A DNA stretch of 64,000 nucleotides from Carya illinoinensis. Taxonomy: Eukaryota; Streptophyta; Magnoliopsida; Fagales; Juglandaceae. The notes under the pieces are model-generated. The model saw only the letters and a program-made list of their open reading frames with translations, made no database searches and was not told where the DNA came from. Shown here in pieces: positions 36,318 through 48,146 of the stretch. Every line of letters begins with the position of its first letter. The stretch's first letter is position 1. The stretch spans positions 9,417,001-9,481,000 of the forward strand of contig NC_056753.1 in assembly GCF_018687715.1 (NCBI RefSeq), in the 5' to 3' direction. The position numbers and the translations under genes were made by a program.

Positions 36318-38322
36318 TCAAAGCCTTGCTTTTTGGCACCTGAAATGCATGAATTTTGATGCTGCAATCTTTTGAGTTCTGCAGATTTAGAGTGTTTGTA
36401 GGTTTTGTATTTCCCTTTTTCTTGGTAGTTGTGTGTCTTGATGATGGTGATAAAGATGAGATGATGACGACAGCAAAAGTGTTGCGATTGTAATGACTTT
36501 GTTCTTATGTAATTAGGACAGTAATGATAAAAACAGAACTCATTCGGATCCGTTTGTTTTATTTTCTTTTCTTTTCTTTCTCTAATAGAATGAGTATCTG
36601 CAATTTGATGGTAAAACGAGAATGGACAAGGCCGAACAGAAGGTGGGCCAGAATCAAGTTGGCAGCTTTAATTAATTAAGGCCGTGAAGTTCGTAATTCT
36701 GAATAAAGCATGCAATTGTGGCATAGCTTTCTTTGAAGGAAAGGAATAATATCACCATTTTACAGGGTAATGATCTCTTCTAATTATATATTCTCCCTCT
36801 TGGATTTGCTATTTCATGTTATTGTTAAACTCTTATTAATTGGTGGATCCTAATTAATTAGTTTGCTATGCTTTGAGAACTCTTATACATTGCATTTTTA
36901 CATTTTATTTTTATTTTTTAAAATATTTTTTAAATAATTAAAAAAATTAAAATAGACAAAGAGAGAAAAATTAAAAGGATAAGGGTAATGATACCCTTCT
37001 AACTGGTTAACAACCGGTTCATAATTAAGATATATAAAATTGATAAAAATGTTTTTTATTATTATTATATTTTACATATATTTTTAATATTTTTAATCAT
37101 TAAAATAATTTAAAAATATATATAATTTTATTAAAAGTCATTTCATTAATTACTACTAAGTAAAATAAATAAATAAAATACTCTAATAATAACTTTAAAA
37201 AATAATAATAATTAGGTTAAATAATATTTTATTTTACAAAATTATAAAATAAATTTACATAATTTTTATTAATTTTTAAAATTCAAATTATGAACTGATT
37301 GTCAACTAGTGACGAGTGTATCATTATTCAAAGGACAAACCTGTCAAGATGCTATCGTTGTTTGGTCCACAAGCAATAAATGGGTAGGTGCAGACAAATC
37401 CCATATACAGTACTGCAGCGGCTCACAGAGGCATATACACGTAGAGAAATGTGTGTTACTGTGAGAGAGTGAGTGTGCATGCAGCTCCACGTTAGGAGAG
37501 CTTTCCGTCCGTTGATACCACCAAGGGTTTTTACAGCGCATCATTATTTTTAAGTATTTTTTTTATATTCTATTATTATAATAAAATTTAATATTTATTT
37601 TTTATTAAAAAAATATGGCCCAATCAATCATATTTTTGTAATCCCCTAAAATTCCAACAAATTAACAGTTTCCACCCTTTTCAGATTCATCATGTATTTA
37701 GTTCCTCATTTATTTTATGAGCAGGCATTGAGATGGATTTGGATTTTTCTTTTCTACTGCAAGATTCTGTGAGCTGTTACTGTAATAATGACAGTCGATC
37801 AATTTAATATATCCTTCGGAACTATTTTATTTATTTATTTATATAATTAAAAAAAACATATACATCAATTATATATACATACTATTTCCACTAAATATTA
37901 TATAAATATATTGACACACAACTTTAGTCCGACGACGACATAGAGTGGGCCGCCGCTTAATTTAGTGGGTAAACCACCATATGAGGTTGTCAACTCGTAA
38001 TGAATAGAACTACTACAATGGCAATAATTTTTATCAAATCAATTCAGTCATTATATATACATGACTATTTATTAAACAAAAAGAGAATTGAGACTGCAAG
38101 ATCCATGCCTTTTCGTTTAGTGCTAATTAAAAAGAGTGCATGAAGCACGCCATCTCAAAGCAAATCACTAATTGTCATGTCCATCTTCCAAGTTGAAATA
38201 CTCAATTACATGTACTACTAATTTCTAGCTAAGGATATGTACAAAGTCTATACATAAAAAACGAGAGAGTAACATTATATATATATATATACACGTGCAC
38301 ACACACACACATGGAAAATTAA
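36318..38322. other. Downstream intergenic region of SAUR
   Basis: After the probable 3' untranslated region (to about 36550) the sequence is A+T-rich and shows no recognisable gene or element. A short open frame at 37344-37544 on the minus strand has no known domain. A TA/CA microsatellite lies at about 38277-38310, next to the LINE insertion point. Confidence 0.55.
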
Positions 38323-41300
38323 TTGGGATAAACTAGGATTTGACTACAGTTTTGTGGTAGTAGTAGAAGTCTCAGTGGAGGGTTAGCCTTTATGTGGAAA
38401 GGCAGTATGGACTTCAGTTTAGAGAATTATTCTCAAAGCCACATTTCGATGACCTTGTCTCATCAGGAGAGTAGACAGCAGATGTTGCTCACTGGCTTCT
38501 ATGGTTCTCCTAAAACAGCAAAAAGAGGGGACAGTTGGAACTTATTGAAGATGATCAGTCCCAAAGAGAACAAATCGTGGCTATGCTTTGGAGACTTCAA
38601 TGAAATCTTGGATCACCATGAAAAAGTAGGTGCAGCCAGTAGACCAAATTCTCAGATGGAAGCATTCAGAAGTGTTCTGGATTGGTGTGGCCTAAGTGAC
38701 CTAGGTTATGAAGGCTCAAAATACACCTGGAGCAATAATAGAGAGGGAGTCCAGTTCACCAAAGAAAGATTGGATAGAGTCCTGAGAAACTTGCTATGGA
38801 CTAGTATGTTTTGTGAATGCAGTGTCAGTGCTCTAGCAGCTCAAACCTCTGACCACTGCCCCTTATTGATCAATGTAAGAATAAGAGAAAGGTGGGGGCC
38901 ACTTATAGAGACTGAAAGAGAGAAGATTTTTAGATTCGAAGCAAGCTGGAACCTTCATGAAGCCTGCAACATCATCATTAACTCTAGTTGGTCTAGCCAG
39001 GATACTCAACAGGGTTTTAAGATCTATTCAGTCATGAGGAAGCTTAATAGATGTAAGGACTCTCTAAAACATTGGAGCTCAACTCTCTAGAAAGAAAGGA
39101 GGGACATTCAAACTAAAATGAACCAACTTTCCAAGATGCAAGATTCAAACACTAGTTCAAATATAGCAGCTATCAAGGCCCTAAAAGAGGTAATCGACAA
39201 AGCTCTAGAGGAAGAGAATTTGAAATGGCAACAAAAGGCAAAACAGGCATGGCTTAAAGATGGAGACAGAAATTCTAAATACTTCCACAGGTGTGCTAAC
39301 CAGAGGAGGAAAAACAATGGAATTCAAAAAATTGTAAAGGATGATGGCAATGAAACTACTGATCTGGGAGAAACTTCAGCCTTATTTTCCCAATATTTCC
39401 AAGAGCTATTTACCTCCTCAAGTCCAAGTGGTATGGATGTATGTTTGGGTCATGTCCATCATAGAGTGGATAGAGAGATGAACTCCAATCTCTCCAAACA
39501 ATTTACAGCAGAAGAGGTAAATGCTGCACTATTTCAGATGAACCCTATGGGTGCTCCCGGCCCAGATGGTTTTCTTGCTTTGTTTTACCAATCTCATTGG
39601 GAAGTTGTAGGAGAGGATGTCACTAAAGCAGCCCTGGAAGTCTTAAATGAAGGTGGTGAGATTGGTCCTATTAATAATACCTTCATTGTCTTAATACCAA
39701 AAGTCAAAAATCCACAAAAAGTTTTGGAATTTAGGCCTATCTCTCTCTGCAATGTCATCTACAAAGTGGTTTCAAAAGTTCTCTCCAATAGGCTGAAGGA
39801 GATCCTTCCTCTCCTCATTGCCCTTACACAAAGTACTTTTATTTCCAGGAGGATGATCCTTGATAATGTCATTGTAGCTTTTGAAGCTTCACTTTATGTC
39901 CACTAAAGGCAAAGGGCAGCAAGGCTATATGGCTATCAAGTTGGACATGAGTAAGGCCTATGATAGGGTAGAGTGGGAGTTCTTGAGGAAGGTCATGGCA
40001 AAAATGAGATTCAACAATAGATGGATAAATCTGGTTATGCAATGTGTCTCTACTGTATCCTACTCTATTCTTGCTAATGGAAATACTCAACGTAGCTTTA
40101 GTCCATCAAGGGGAATTAGACAGGGAGATCCCCTCTCTCCCTACTTATTCATTTGGTTGCTGAGGTGTTAAGTGGTTTGTTCAACCATGCTGAAGTTTCC
40201 AAAATGATTCATGGCTTTCCAATTTGCAGGGGGAAGCTTAGCATCAACCATTTATTTTTTTGCAGATGACAATTTCCTCTTCTGTCGAGCAAATGCAAGG
40301 GAGTGGTCCTCTATCCATCTTCTGTTAAACCTCTATGAAGAAGCTTCTGGCCAGAAACTTAACAAGACAAAAACATCTATCTTCTTCAGCCCAAACACAA
40401 GATCAGCAACTAAAGAATACATTTTGAGCCTTGCAGGTACTAGATCCTCATCTTGTTATGAAAAGTACCTTGGTTTACCAGCTCTCATAGGTAGATCCAA
40501 GAATGCTGCCTTCAAGAGTATCATCGACAGAATCAAGTCAAGAGTAGGAAATTGGAAGAATAAGTTCCTTTCTCATGCAGGCAAGGAAATACTCCTTAAG
40601 GATGTGATACAGGCCCTCCCTACTTATTGCATGGGGGTCTTTAAACTACCTAAATCCTTATTGAGTAATATCAACAGAGTCATGCATCATTTCTAGTGGG
40701 GCCAGCTACAAAATGAAAAAAAGGTGCACTGGGTGTCTTAGGGACAGATGGGAAGATCGAAATTTGCAGGAGGGCTGGGTTTTAGAGACCTTGAGAATTT
40801 TAACTTGGCATTGTTGGCAAAGCATGGGTGGAGACTTGTTCAATACCCTAACTCTCTAGCTGCTCAAGTCCTTAAAGTGAAGTATTACCCACAACATGAT
40901 TTCTTCCAAGCCAAGGTGGGAAACAAACCATCTTTCATATGGAGGAGTTTCTGTGCTGCAAAAGGAATACTGGTAAAAGGCTCATTGTGGCGTATTGGAA
41001 ATGGTCAAAAAACCAGAATATGGAAAGACAGGTGGCTGTCTCAACCTACTACATACATGGTTCAATCTCCAGTACATATCCTACAGGAAGATGATAAAGT
41101 GGAAAGACTGATAAACAGTGAGACTAAGCAATGGGATAGAGGCTTGATTACAGATGCTTTTGGTTCTGATACAGCTGCAATGATACTAAAAATTCCCATC
41201 AGCTCCTCGGGTATCGAAGATAAACTAATTTGGTTGGGCACAAAAGATGGTTCATTCACTGTCAAGAGTACATATCATATGCAGAAAGAGTCTACCGAAA

Positions 41301-42346
41301 TGCTAAAAGGACAGTCATCAAGAGGGACACAAAAACAGAGAAGTTGAACTGAATGTTGGAAGATGCAGGTTCCTAATGCCACTAAGACTTTCCTCTCGCG
41401 AGTATGTCTTGAATCACTTCCCACCATGCTCAACCTTTTTAAGAGAAAGATAGTGGATTCTCCTATATGTCCTATCTACTGTAGGGAAGAGGAGTCTACC
41501 GCCCATGCTCTATGGAGTTGCAGTTCTGCTATGGATGTTTGGAGTCAAGGTCATATTTTCTTTCAAAAAAGCTCTCTGAGGGAAGTCAACTTTAAAGAGC
41601 TATATGAACATCTCACTATGTTGTGTGATCAGAAATTACTTGAATTGTTCTCAGTCATTGCTAGGAGCATATGGTTAAGAAGAAACAAGCTATTCTTTGA
41701 AGGGTCCTTTTTGCACCTAAATCTGGTTTTGAAACAGGCATCTTAGTCCCTAGAAGAGTTCAAGACAGCTCAAGTTAGAAAGGTGATGACAACTCAGGTG
41801 GCCTCTATTCATCCTTCGGTGTGGATCCCTCCTCCAACAGCTTGTATCAAAATCAACTGGGATGCTGCTGTGAATGTGCCTCAAGCTAGAATTGGTATAG
41901 GTCTGGTGGCCCAAGACCATGAGGGTTCTATTTTGGTCACAAAGAAGCTCTCTATTTCCAGCTTTACTAAGCCTGTCTTGGCTGAAGCCTTAGGAGCATT
42001 TCGTGAGGCTACCTTGGCAAAGGAACTAGATTTGAACTCGGTTATCTTAGAAGGTGATGCACTCCAGATTGTGAATGGAATCAACCACCATGCTGAAAGA
42101 TGGGATAGAGTGGGTATGATTTTGTTAGACACTAAGGTGTTACTCTCTAGTTTGGTCAGTGGAAAGTAGCTTTTGTTAAGAGAAGTGGTAACCAGGTTGC
42201 TCATGGTCTAGCTAAGGAATCCTTAGAACTATTTGAGAACTCGGATGAGTTGGTCGTTTGACCTCTTTGTAGTCATGTTCCATCTTTCCATTGAAGGTGT
42301 ATGAAAGTATGATGTTTCATTTCAAATAAAAAAAAAAAAAAAAAAA
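38323..42346 (+). pseudogene. LINE (L1 type), 5'-truncated, several breaks
   Basis: The insertion is plus strand and starts inside the endonuclease. The order is endonuclease (CFGDFNEIL near 38586, SDHCPLL near 38851), linker with KDGDRNSKYFHRCANQRRKN and reverse transcriptase. RT motifs are MNPMGAPGPDGF, FRPISLCNVIYKVVSKVLSN, IKLDMSKAYDRVEWEF, GIRQGDPLSPYLF and FFADDNFLFC, with the catalytic FADD kept. Then come the zinc-binding region (41199-41560), RNase H (INWDAAVNVPQARIGIGL near 41850) and the tail motif RSGNQVAHGLAK in a shifted frame. Breaks include a stop at 39088, a frameshift near 39890, compensating shifts at 40147-40250 and stops near 40694, 41345 and 41744. A poly(A) run ends it (42328-42346). 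ATGGAAAATTA before and ATGGGAAATTA after are a plausible target duplication with one mismatch. Confidence 0.95.
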
Positions 42347-42360
42347 GAGATGGGAAATTA

Positions 42361-42965
42361 AAACATATAAACTTGACAAGCCCTCGATATTGGAACTTTT
42401 TAATTATTACAAGTTTAATGTTCCAGCCCAGGCTAATAACAATCGTCAGATGCATGTACAGTGTTTTTTTTTTTGTCTCCATTTTTCTGTAAAACAATAT
42501 ATTTACAATCTCGCTTATTGATAAATCGTCCAAATTCACTAATGCCAAGTTTATATATTACCTCGTCCCTCCTCCTTTGATTAGTAAACTTCTTTCTCAA
42601 ACTCTCCTCCATTAAGAAGGAAAAAAAAAAAAAAAAATCCAATCCCATGAGAGGAGGAAAGAGCTTATGATCAAGCCTTATAACCAGCTCCTCCCTCTCT
42701 CCCCTCCCATAAAAGGCCCATTTTGCAATTCTCTTCATCAACCACTGATATACTAGTATATATAGGTTGTATTCAGTTCCAAGTTATGCATGTGCCCCAG
42801 ATGTGAATTTCACATTTTGTGTGAGATCCATGCACCCCCATACTTCTTATTCCATTACCTACATGGGCCTCAACCTGTGTTTCCCGATTTCTAATTAACC
42901 TATTTAGACCATTAATGTTCTAGACCTCTTGGTGTGTAAGATCATACATCATAAGTATAGTGGTG
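42361..42965. other. Spacer between LINE and hAT-C
   Basis: No convincing gene was found. A minus-strand open frame at 42433-42741 has a TATA-like TATATATAC just upstream but a homopolymer-coded Phe run inside and no recognised domain. See the findings. Confidence 0.4.
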
Positions 42966-42972
42966 CAAGCAG

Positions 42973-43890
42973 TAGGGGTGGGTGGCGAGCCTCACTCTAC
43001 CCCCCCTCCACTATTTGAGTCCTACTTGAGCGAAGTGGGGGCCTTGTCTATCAGATGTGGGTGGCAATGTATTCATTGACATCTATGAGTCCAAAGGAGA
43101 GGAGGGGTAGGTTGGACCCGGGCCTATCCATTTATTCCCCCATCTACCTGCTTACACACACACACACTTACTTACAATGAAATGACATCAGTTTGGGTAT
43201 CCCCAAATGGCATCATTTCATTAAGCCCAACTAATGTTCCCCCTCATCCTCGTGTCGAGTCTCAGTCACTCTCCTATCAAATCTCAGCCTCTCTCGTCGT
43301 CATTGTCCACAGCTCACATCATTTCCAATCACCAAATCTCCTTATCTCTCCATCTCTATAAGTATTCTGAAACCCCTCATGATTTTTTTTTTTCCATTGG
43401 ATTGGACTATAGAGGATGGGATTGATCAAGGGATTTAGAGGATGTGATTGTGTTTTGTCTCTATGGAGGATTGGATTGTGTATGTTGATTCAATGGTTGA
43501 TTGTAATTTGTAAATTTGGGACTAATTTAGGCTTTCAATCCGAACCCCTAAATTAGTTTAGGGGTTTGGATTGAACCCCTCGATGAATTTATGGTGTTGG
43601 ATCCGAATTGAAACCCTAAATTAGTATAGGGTTTCAATTTGAAACCCTAACTATGATAGGGTTTTTGATTGAAACCCAAATTAGGTTAGGGGTTCATATT
43701 GAAACCCCTAACCTAATATGATTTGGGGTTTCAAAATTGATGCCCCAATCTGTTTTGGGGTTTCGGTTTGAAACCCCAAACATTTTTAGGGTTTTAAATC
43801 TGAAACTCCCATCAATTGTGATTTGTATGACTGTTTGATTTTAATTGTTATGTATTTTTGCATCATCTCATATATTTGTGAGTTTGTGAC
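42973..43890 (+). mobile_element. hAT-C left terminus and 5' region
   Basis: The block starts TAGGGGTGGGTGGCGAGCC, much like the hAT-A terminus read from outside, and is G+C-rich to about 43140. It then carries an imperfect palindrome at 43178-43224 (AATGAAATGA arms). From 43520 to 43800 there is a run of alternating GAAACCCTAA and TTAGGGTTTC motifs. The preceding 8 bp are GCAAGCAG. The matching copy at the 3' end was not established. No coding sequence lies here. Confidence 0.5.
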
Positions 43891-44587
43891 TCAACTCAAG
43901 GATAGTGGGTCAAGTCCGAATACTAGCAATAATAATAGCTCCCTTACACCTACCACTACCCCTATACCAACTCCTATCCCTACACCCATGGACCCACTAA
44001 AGAAGAAACCCGCTTCAGTTGTATGGAATCACCTCAAAATGTTTGAGGATGGTGACCATAATGACTCACAAGCCAAGTGTAACCAGTGTGGTAAGATGTA
44101 TGAATGTCACTACAAAAGGTATCATACATCTCAATTGAAAGTCCAATTAGAAAAGCAATATATGAAGAGACCAATTAGATTTATTTATTTTTTAATATAA
44201 CGAAAGAGTCAATCTAGATTAGAGATTGAACTTAAGAAAATTGTAGATGACAATAGTGGGGAGATGTTGATGGAGAATACCAAGTATGATACAGAGGGGT
44301 GTAAGAGTCACCTAGCATGTATGATCATAACAGACGAGCTATTCTTTCAGCTTGTGGAGGGTTCCAATAATATTCTAAGTTCTTGAGACTTAGATTTAAC
44401 ATTCATTCTCACCACAAGGATATTATTACATTATATGATGTAAAGAAACATTTTTTGAGAAACCAATTGAGTGGTCAGAGAGTTTACCTCACCGTTGATA
44501 TATGAACATCGATCAATCCAAAACTTGACTATATCTTTAACTGCCCATTTTGTTTATTATGATTGGAAATTAAAGAAAAATACTATC
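43891..44587 (+). pseudogene. hAT-C transposase, N-terminal part
   Basis: A Thr/Pro-rich leader (TPTTTPIPTPIPTPMDPLKK) leads into a BED-type finger: VVWNHLKMFEDGDHNDSQ, then CNQCGKMYECHY and YHTSQLK. The terminal zinc-binding His is missing, as in hAT-A. After frame breaks come CKSHLACMIITDELFFQLVE and then the LTVD region with a TGA at 44503-44505 at the conserved Trp position. TAHFVYYDWKLKK follows up to the Ty3 insertion point. The frame resumes exactly after the Ty3 element (from 55134), which shows that the latter inserted into this gene. hAT-A and hAT-C are closer to each other than to hAT-B by the look of their leaders and fingers. Confidence 0.85.
44583..44587. repeat. Target duplication of the Ty3 element (left)
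   Basis: CTATC precedes the 5' LTR and CTTTC (55129-55133) follows the 3' LTR. Five base pairs with one mismatch fits an ageing Ty3 target duplication. The hAT-C reading frame is continuous across it. Confidence 0.75.
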
Positions 44588-46634
44588 TGTGATGACCTGC
44601 TTTCGCGTGTATTTTTACTGAATAGTTGTTTTTATTTTAATAAATATATTAGTTTATTTATTTGAATTTATTGCGTTTTAAAACTTGGTTTTTATTTGTT
44701 GATGATGTGTTTTATTTCTTTTAGTCTTTTTGCTGTTTTTAATCTCGTTTCGGCGGTTAGTTTTGTTTTCCCGGAATGAGGATTAGACCTCATCTTTTTT
44801 TCCTACATCTCTTTTTTTTCCTTTTTCCTTTTTTCTTTTTCTCTTTCTTTTTCTTCTTTCTTTTTCTTTTTCTTTCTTTTCTTTTTCTTCTTTTTTCTTT
44901 TTCTTCCCCGTGCGCGTCGACCCCGTCTCTCTCTCTCTCCTCCTCTCCCACGCCGGAGCTGCTTCCTGCCCTTGACCCGCCGCCGTGCGGCACACCGCCC
45001 ATACCGTTCGACTCCCCTCCCTCCGGCGCACCTCCCCACCAATTTCCAGCCCCATCCGGCCGGCTGTTTGGCCGGAAAACCCCCTTAAAGCTCCCATGGT
45101 TTTTGCCTCGATCCGCCGCTGTGGCTCCACCTCCGGCCACCATTTCATCACCGGTCCCTTGCCGTCCTAACCCACCTATTTTCGGCCTCCAATGGTCACC
45201 GGAATAGCTCCCACGAGCTAGCTTTCCTTTTTGGGAAATCCGGCCTCTCTCCGCCGTTTCTGCCGCCACCCACGGCCAACCACTATTTCCAATCGCTTCA
45301 TAATCATCCTTAGGCCATTCCCTACCAATCCTAAGCCCTGGTTTGTCCCCGTTCAAAAGTGGGTATTTTACAACCCACGGCCACAGTGAATTTTCACTGT
45401 AACGTTGCTTTTTCTCCGCCGTTTGCAATGCCGAGTGTTTTCTAAAATTACCGTATAGCGCTGTAAGTAATTTCCAAACCCTATTTTCAGATTTAAATAT
45501 ATATTGCTCGTTCAATAATTTTATCTGCTGGTTGGTTGATTCCGGACTGAGTCCGAGGAGTTCGGGGGTCGGATGGATGGAGGATGGAGTTGCTTGTTTT
45601 ATTGAATTATGTTGGTTGATTATTTTTGTGCATTGATATGGCATTTACATGGTGCATGCACGTGTGTTTTTGTTTCTTTGTGAAAAACCTGTTTATTGGC
45701 GTAAGTGGACTTACGGGTGCGTGTGTATCACGACCCCAAACCGGGATTGGGTATTATCTCGGTGGAGCTCATCTGGTCACTCGGGAGTGGAATAAACTGA
45801 GTGATGTCCCCTGGGTTGTCGTTGGGCGACGACGGGAGCGGGGACTAGGGGTTGCTTGGCTACGAATGCGCCGGGCGCGGAACCGGGCATCGCCCTACGC
45901 ACCGACTCCGTGGCCCTTCACTGGTGAGGGCTAGAGGATGCTTGGCTATGAACACGCGGGGCGTGGAACTGGGCATCGCTCGTTAGGTGTCACATGCGTG
46001 TTGGTACTCTGCGGTGTGGCACTGGAGTCAAGGTGTGCGGATGACCCCTAGGGGAGATCATGGTGCATACGAGTAAAATGGATTTTGGTGTGAGACGGTT
46101 ATAGAGGCCAAATGTGACTTTTGGCGTGGTTTTTGGAAAATATGTGTTTTTGGGCCAAATGAGATTTTTGGCGTGTGTGGAAAATTATGTTTTATGGGTT
46201 TTGTGCATTGGGCATGCTTCATGCATTTTGTTTGAGTTTTATGTATTTTTATCTAGTGGTGTTTGGGTTTTACTTACCTGCGGTACTATTTTTGGTTCCG
46301 TAGCTTTTGATGCAAGTTTTGAGGATGAGGAAGAGGAGGCTGAGCCCGAGGATGCGGCTCTGCCGGGTTGCTGATGTTATGCTTTATATTTGGTTTAAAA
46401 CTATATTTGTGTTATGTAATATTTTATTTATGTATGTTTAAACAGCTTGTAATACGTTAAGAAAAATTCTGGTACTTAGTTATATGGCTTTCGTTATCTG
46501 CTGCGTGTTTTTTCGTGCACATATGTTGCCTTTGCACACACTTGGCACCCGTTGTTAGGGTGGTGACCCGGGTTGTCACCATCCGGACGTCTCGATTTTC
46601 CCGCGTCCGTGCGTGGGGATTTGGGGGCGTCACA
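44588..46634 (+). repeat. 5' LTR of the Ty3 element
   Basis: It begins TGTGATGACCTGC and ends GGGGGCGTCACA. Inside are a long pyrimidine tract (44806-44930), a G+C-rich part with coding-like frames on both strands (44940-45300), the CACGACCCC module (45729) and a segment with GAGGATGAGGAAGAGGAGG (46320-46340). The frames over the pyrimidine tract are artefacts. Such long LTRs with no protein are usual for the lineage. Confidence 0.95.
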
Positions 46635-46636
46635 GG

Positions 46637-46648
46637 TGGTATCAAAGC
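46637..46648 (+). other. Primer-binding site, initiator Met tRNA type
   Basis: TGGTATCAAAGC starts two bases after the 5' LTR. It differs in one base from TGGTATCAGAGC, the usual site complementary to the 3' end of initiator methionine tRNA. Confidence 0.85.
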
Positions 46649-46919
46649 GGTTTGGTTCTGGGTAAAACTACATGTCCCATAGGTAGTACCAGAATGTTTT
46701 TTAAAGTTGTGTTTTGGAAATTATGTTAAGTACAGTTATTTAATTTGTTTTATTTGTTTGAGCTTGTTTGTTTGTTTTTATTTATTTGGTTATGTTTTTG
46801 CAGATTGGTTTCTTTTGTTTTATGTGATGTGGTGTTGGTCTGTGGTTCTGCTTTTGTTTGTTGTTGGTTATTTGTTTTTGTTTTCTGAAATGGGGTGAAA
46901 GGTTGTGGTGACAGGAAAA

Positions 46920-48146
46920 ATGGGGAGACCAAGGAAATCTACTCAGGAGCCACGGGACAATACCTCAAGGGATGACTCCATAGCCGAAGCAATACGGCAG
47001 ATGACGGAGTTTATGCAGCAGAATATTAGGCCACAACAGATAGGGCCTTGGCCACAACAAGGACCTTGGCCACCACAAGGACCTTGGCCACCACAAGGGG
47101 GTCCCTGGCCACAACAAGGAGGGCCTTTTCCATAGCAAGGAGGGTTTTGGCCACAACCAGGAGGTCCTTGGCCACATCAGGGAGGGCCTTGGATGTACTC
47201 GGGAGGGTCCAGTAGCATGGTGCAAGCCGGATGCACCTATGAGAAGAGGATCCCACACTTCACTGGAGAAGAGGATCCACTTCAAGCTGGAAAATGGATC
47301 AAAGATCTGGAAAGAACATTTGAGGTGTGTGGTCATGCCGAGGCGCAACAGGTACTCTATGCCAGCTATCTCTTGCAAGGCACTGCGTCTGATTGGTGGG
47401 ATACCAAGAGGGTGATGCTGGAATCAGAATTGGGGTCTTTTGCTTCTGTGACCTGGCAGCACTTCAAGGAGTTTAATGACCGCTTCTTTCCCGCAGCGGT
47501 AAGGAAGCAAAAGGCAAGAGAGTTCTCAAATCTGGTCCAAGGGGGCACAACAGTGGAACAGTACACCCGAAGATTCATAGAACTTGGGCGATTTGCTCCT
47601 CACCTTATCGTCACAGAGGAGATGCGAGCTGATCGTTTTCAGGAGGGACTACGCCATGACATACGCCGTATGGTGGTCAGCCATCGGATATCCACTTTTC
47701 AGGAATTAGTGGATGTGGCCACCCTTGTGGAGCGAGAAAATAATCTAAGTATGGGCTCCCCTCCAGGCCATAAGAGGCGGAGTTTTTCTGGTGAAGGAAG
47801 CAGCTCGGGTTCGCCCCAGAAATTTGTTCAGCGGACCAGAACTCAACCTCAAACGTCCTTAGGTGTTCGTATGGGAGGACGGGTACCAATTTGTGGAGCA
47901 TGCAATAGAGCTCATGAGGGCAAGTGTCGGGTGAGTAGTGGACCTCAGTGTTACCGGTGCGGCCAAGTGGGACATATTGCTCGGGATTGCCCCGTTAGAG
48001 TTCAAGGAAGCCGTGGAGGTAGACACGGTGGAAGAACCAACCCGAGACAAGCAGTGCAAGCCCGGGTTTATGTTGTCACACCCGGAGAGGTGGATGATGA
48101 GGCACCAGCGACCCATGATGCTGGAGTAATTACAGGTATGGATTAA
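46920..48146 (+). pseudogene. Ty3 gag, one premature stop
   Basis: The likely start is MGRPRK at 46920. The N-terminal part contains a Gly-Pro-Trp-Pro-Gln repeat (about 47035-47180: GPWPQQGPWPPQG and similar). A TAG at 47133-47135 lies in this repeat, and the frame continues unchanged after it. The retrotransposon gag domain follows (WIKDLERTFEVCGHAEAQQV, then FKEFNDRFFPAAVRKQKARE and FIELGRFAPHL). The C-terminal part has a first Cys pair (CGACNRAHEGKC) and a CCHC zinc knuckle (CYRCGQVGHIARDC), which binds RNA. In Tekay elements gag and pol usually form one frame; here gag stops at 48146 and pol continues in another frame. Confidence 0.92.

Noticed and set aside
37344..37544. Minus-strand frame of 66 codons
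   Set aside because: No start context, domain or codon pattern to support a gene; isolated in A+T-rich sequence.
43530..43800. Interstitial telomere array
   Set aside because: CCCTAA-type motifs alternate in orientation and are spaced by unrelated bases, unlike tandem telomere repeats. The telo-box reading fits better.
44776..45644. Open frame of 284 codons (minus) and frames of 143 and 122 codons in the 5' LTR
   Set aside because: They lie in the LTR across the pyrimidine tract and a G+C-rich part, recur broken in the other LTRs and have no known domain.
46114..46374. Conserved open frame with an acidic end in both LTRs (also 54608-54868)
   Set aside because: Kept open only because the LTR copies are similar. 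It crosses a T-rich stretch and has no initiation context or domain.
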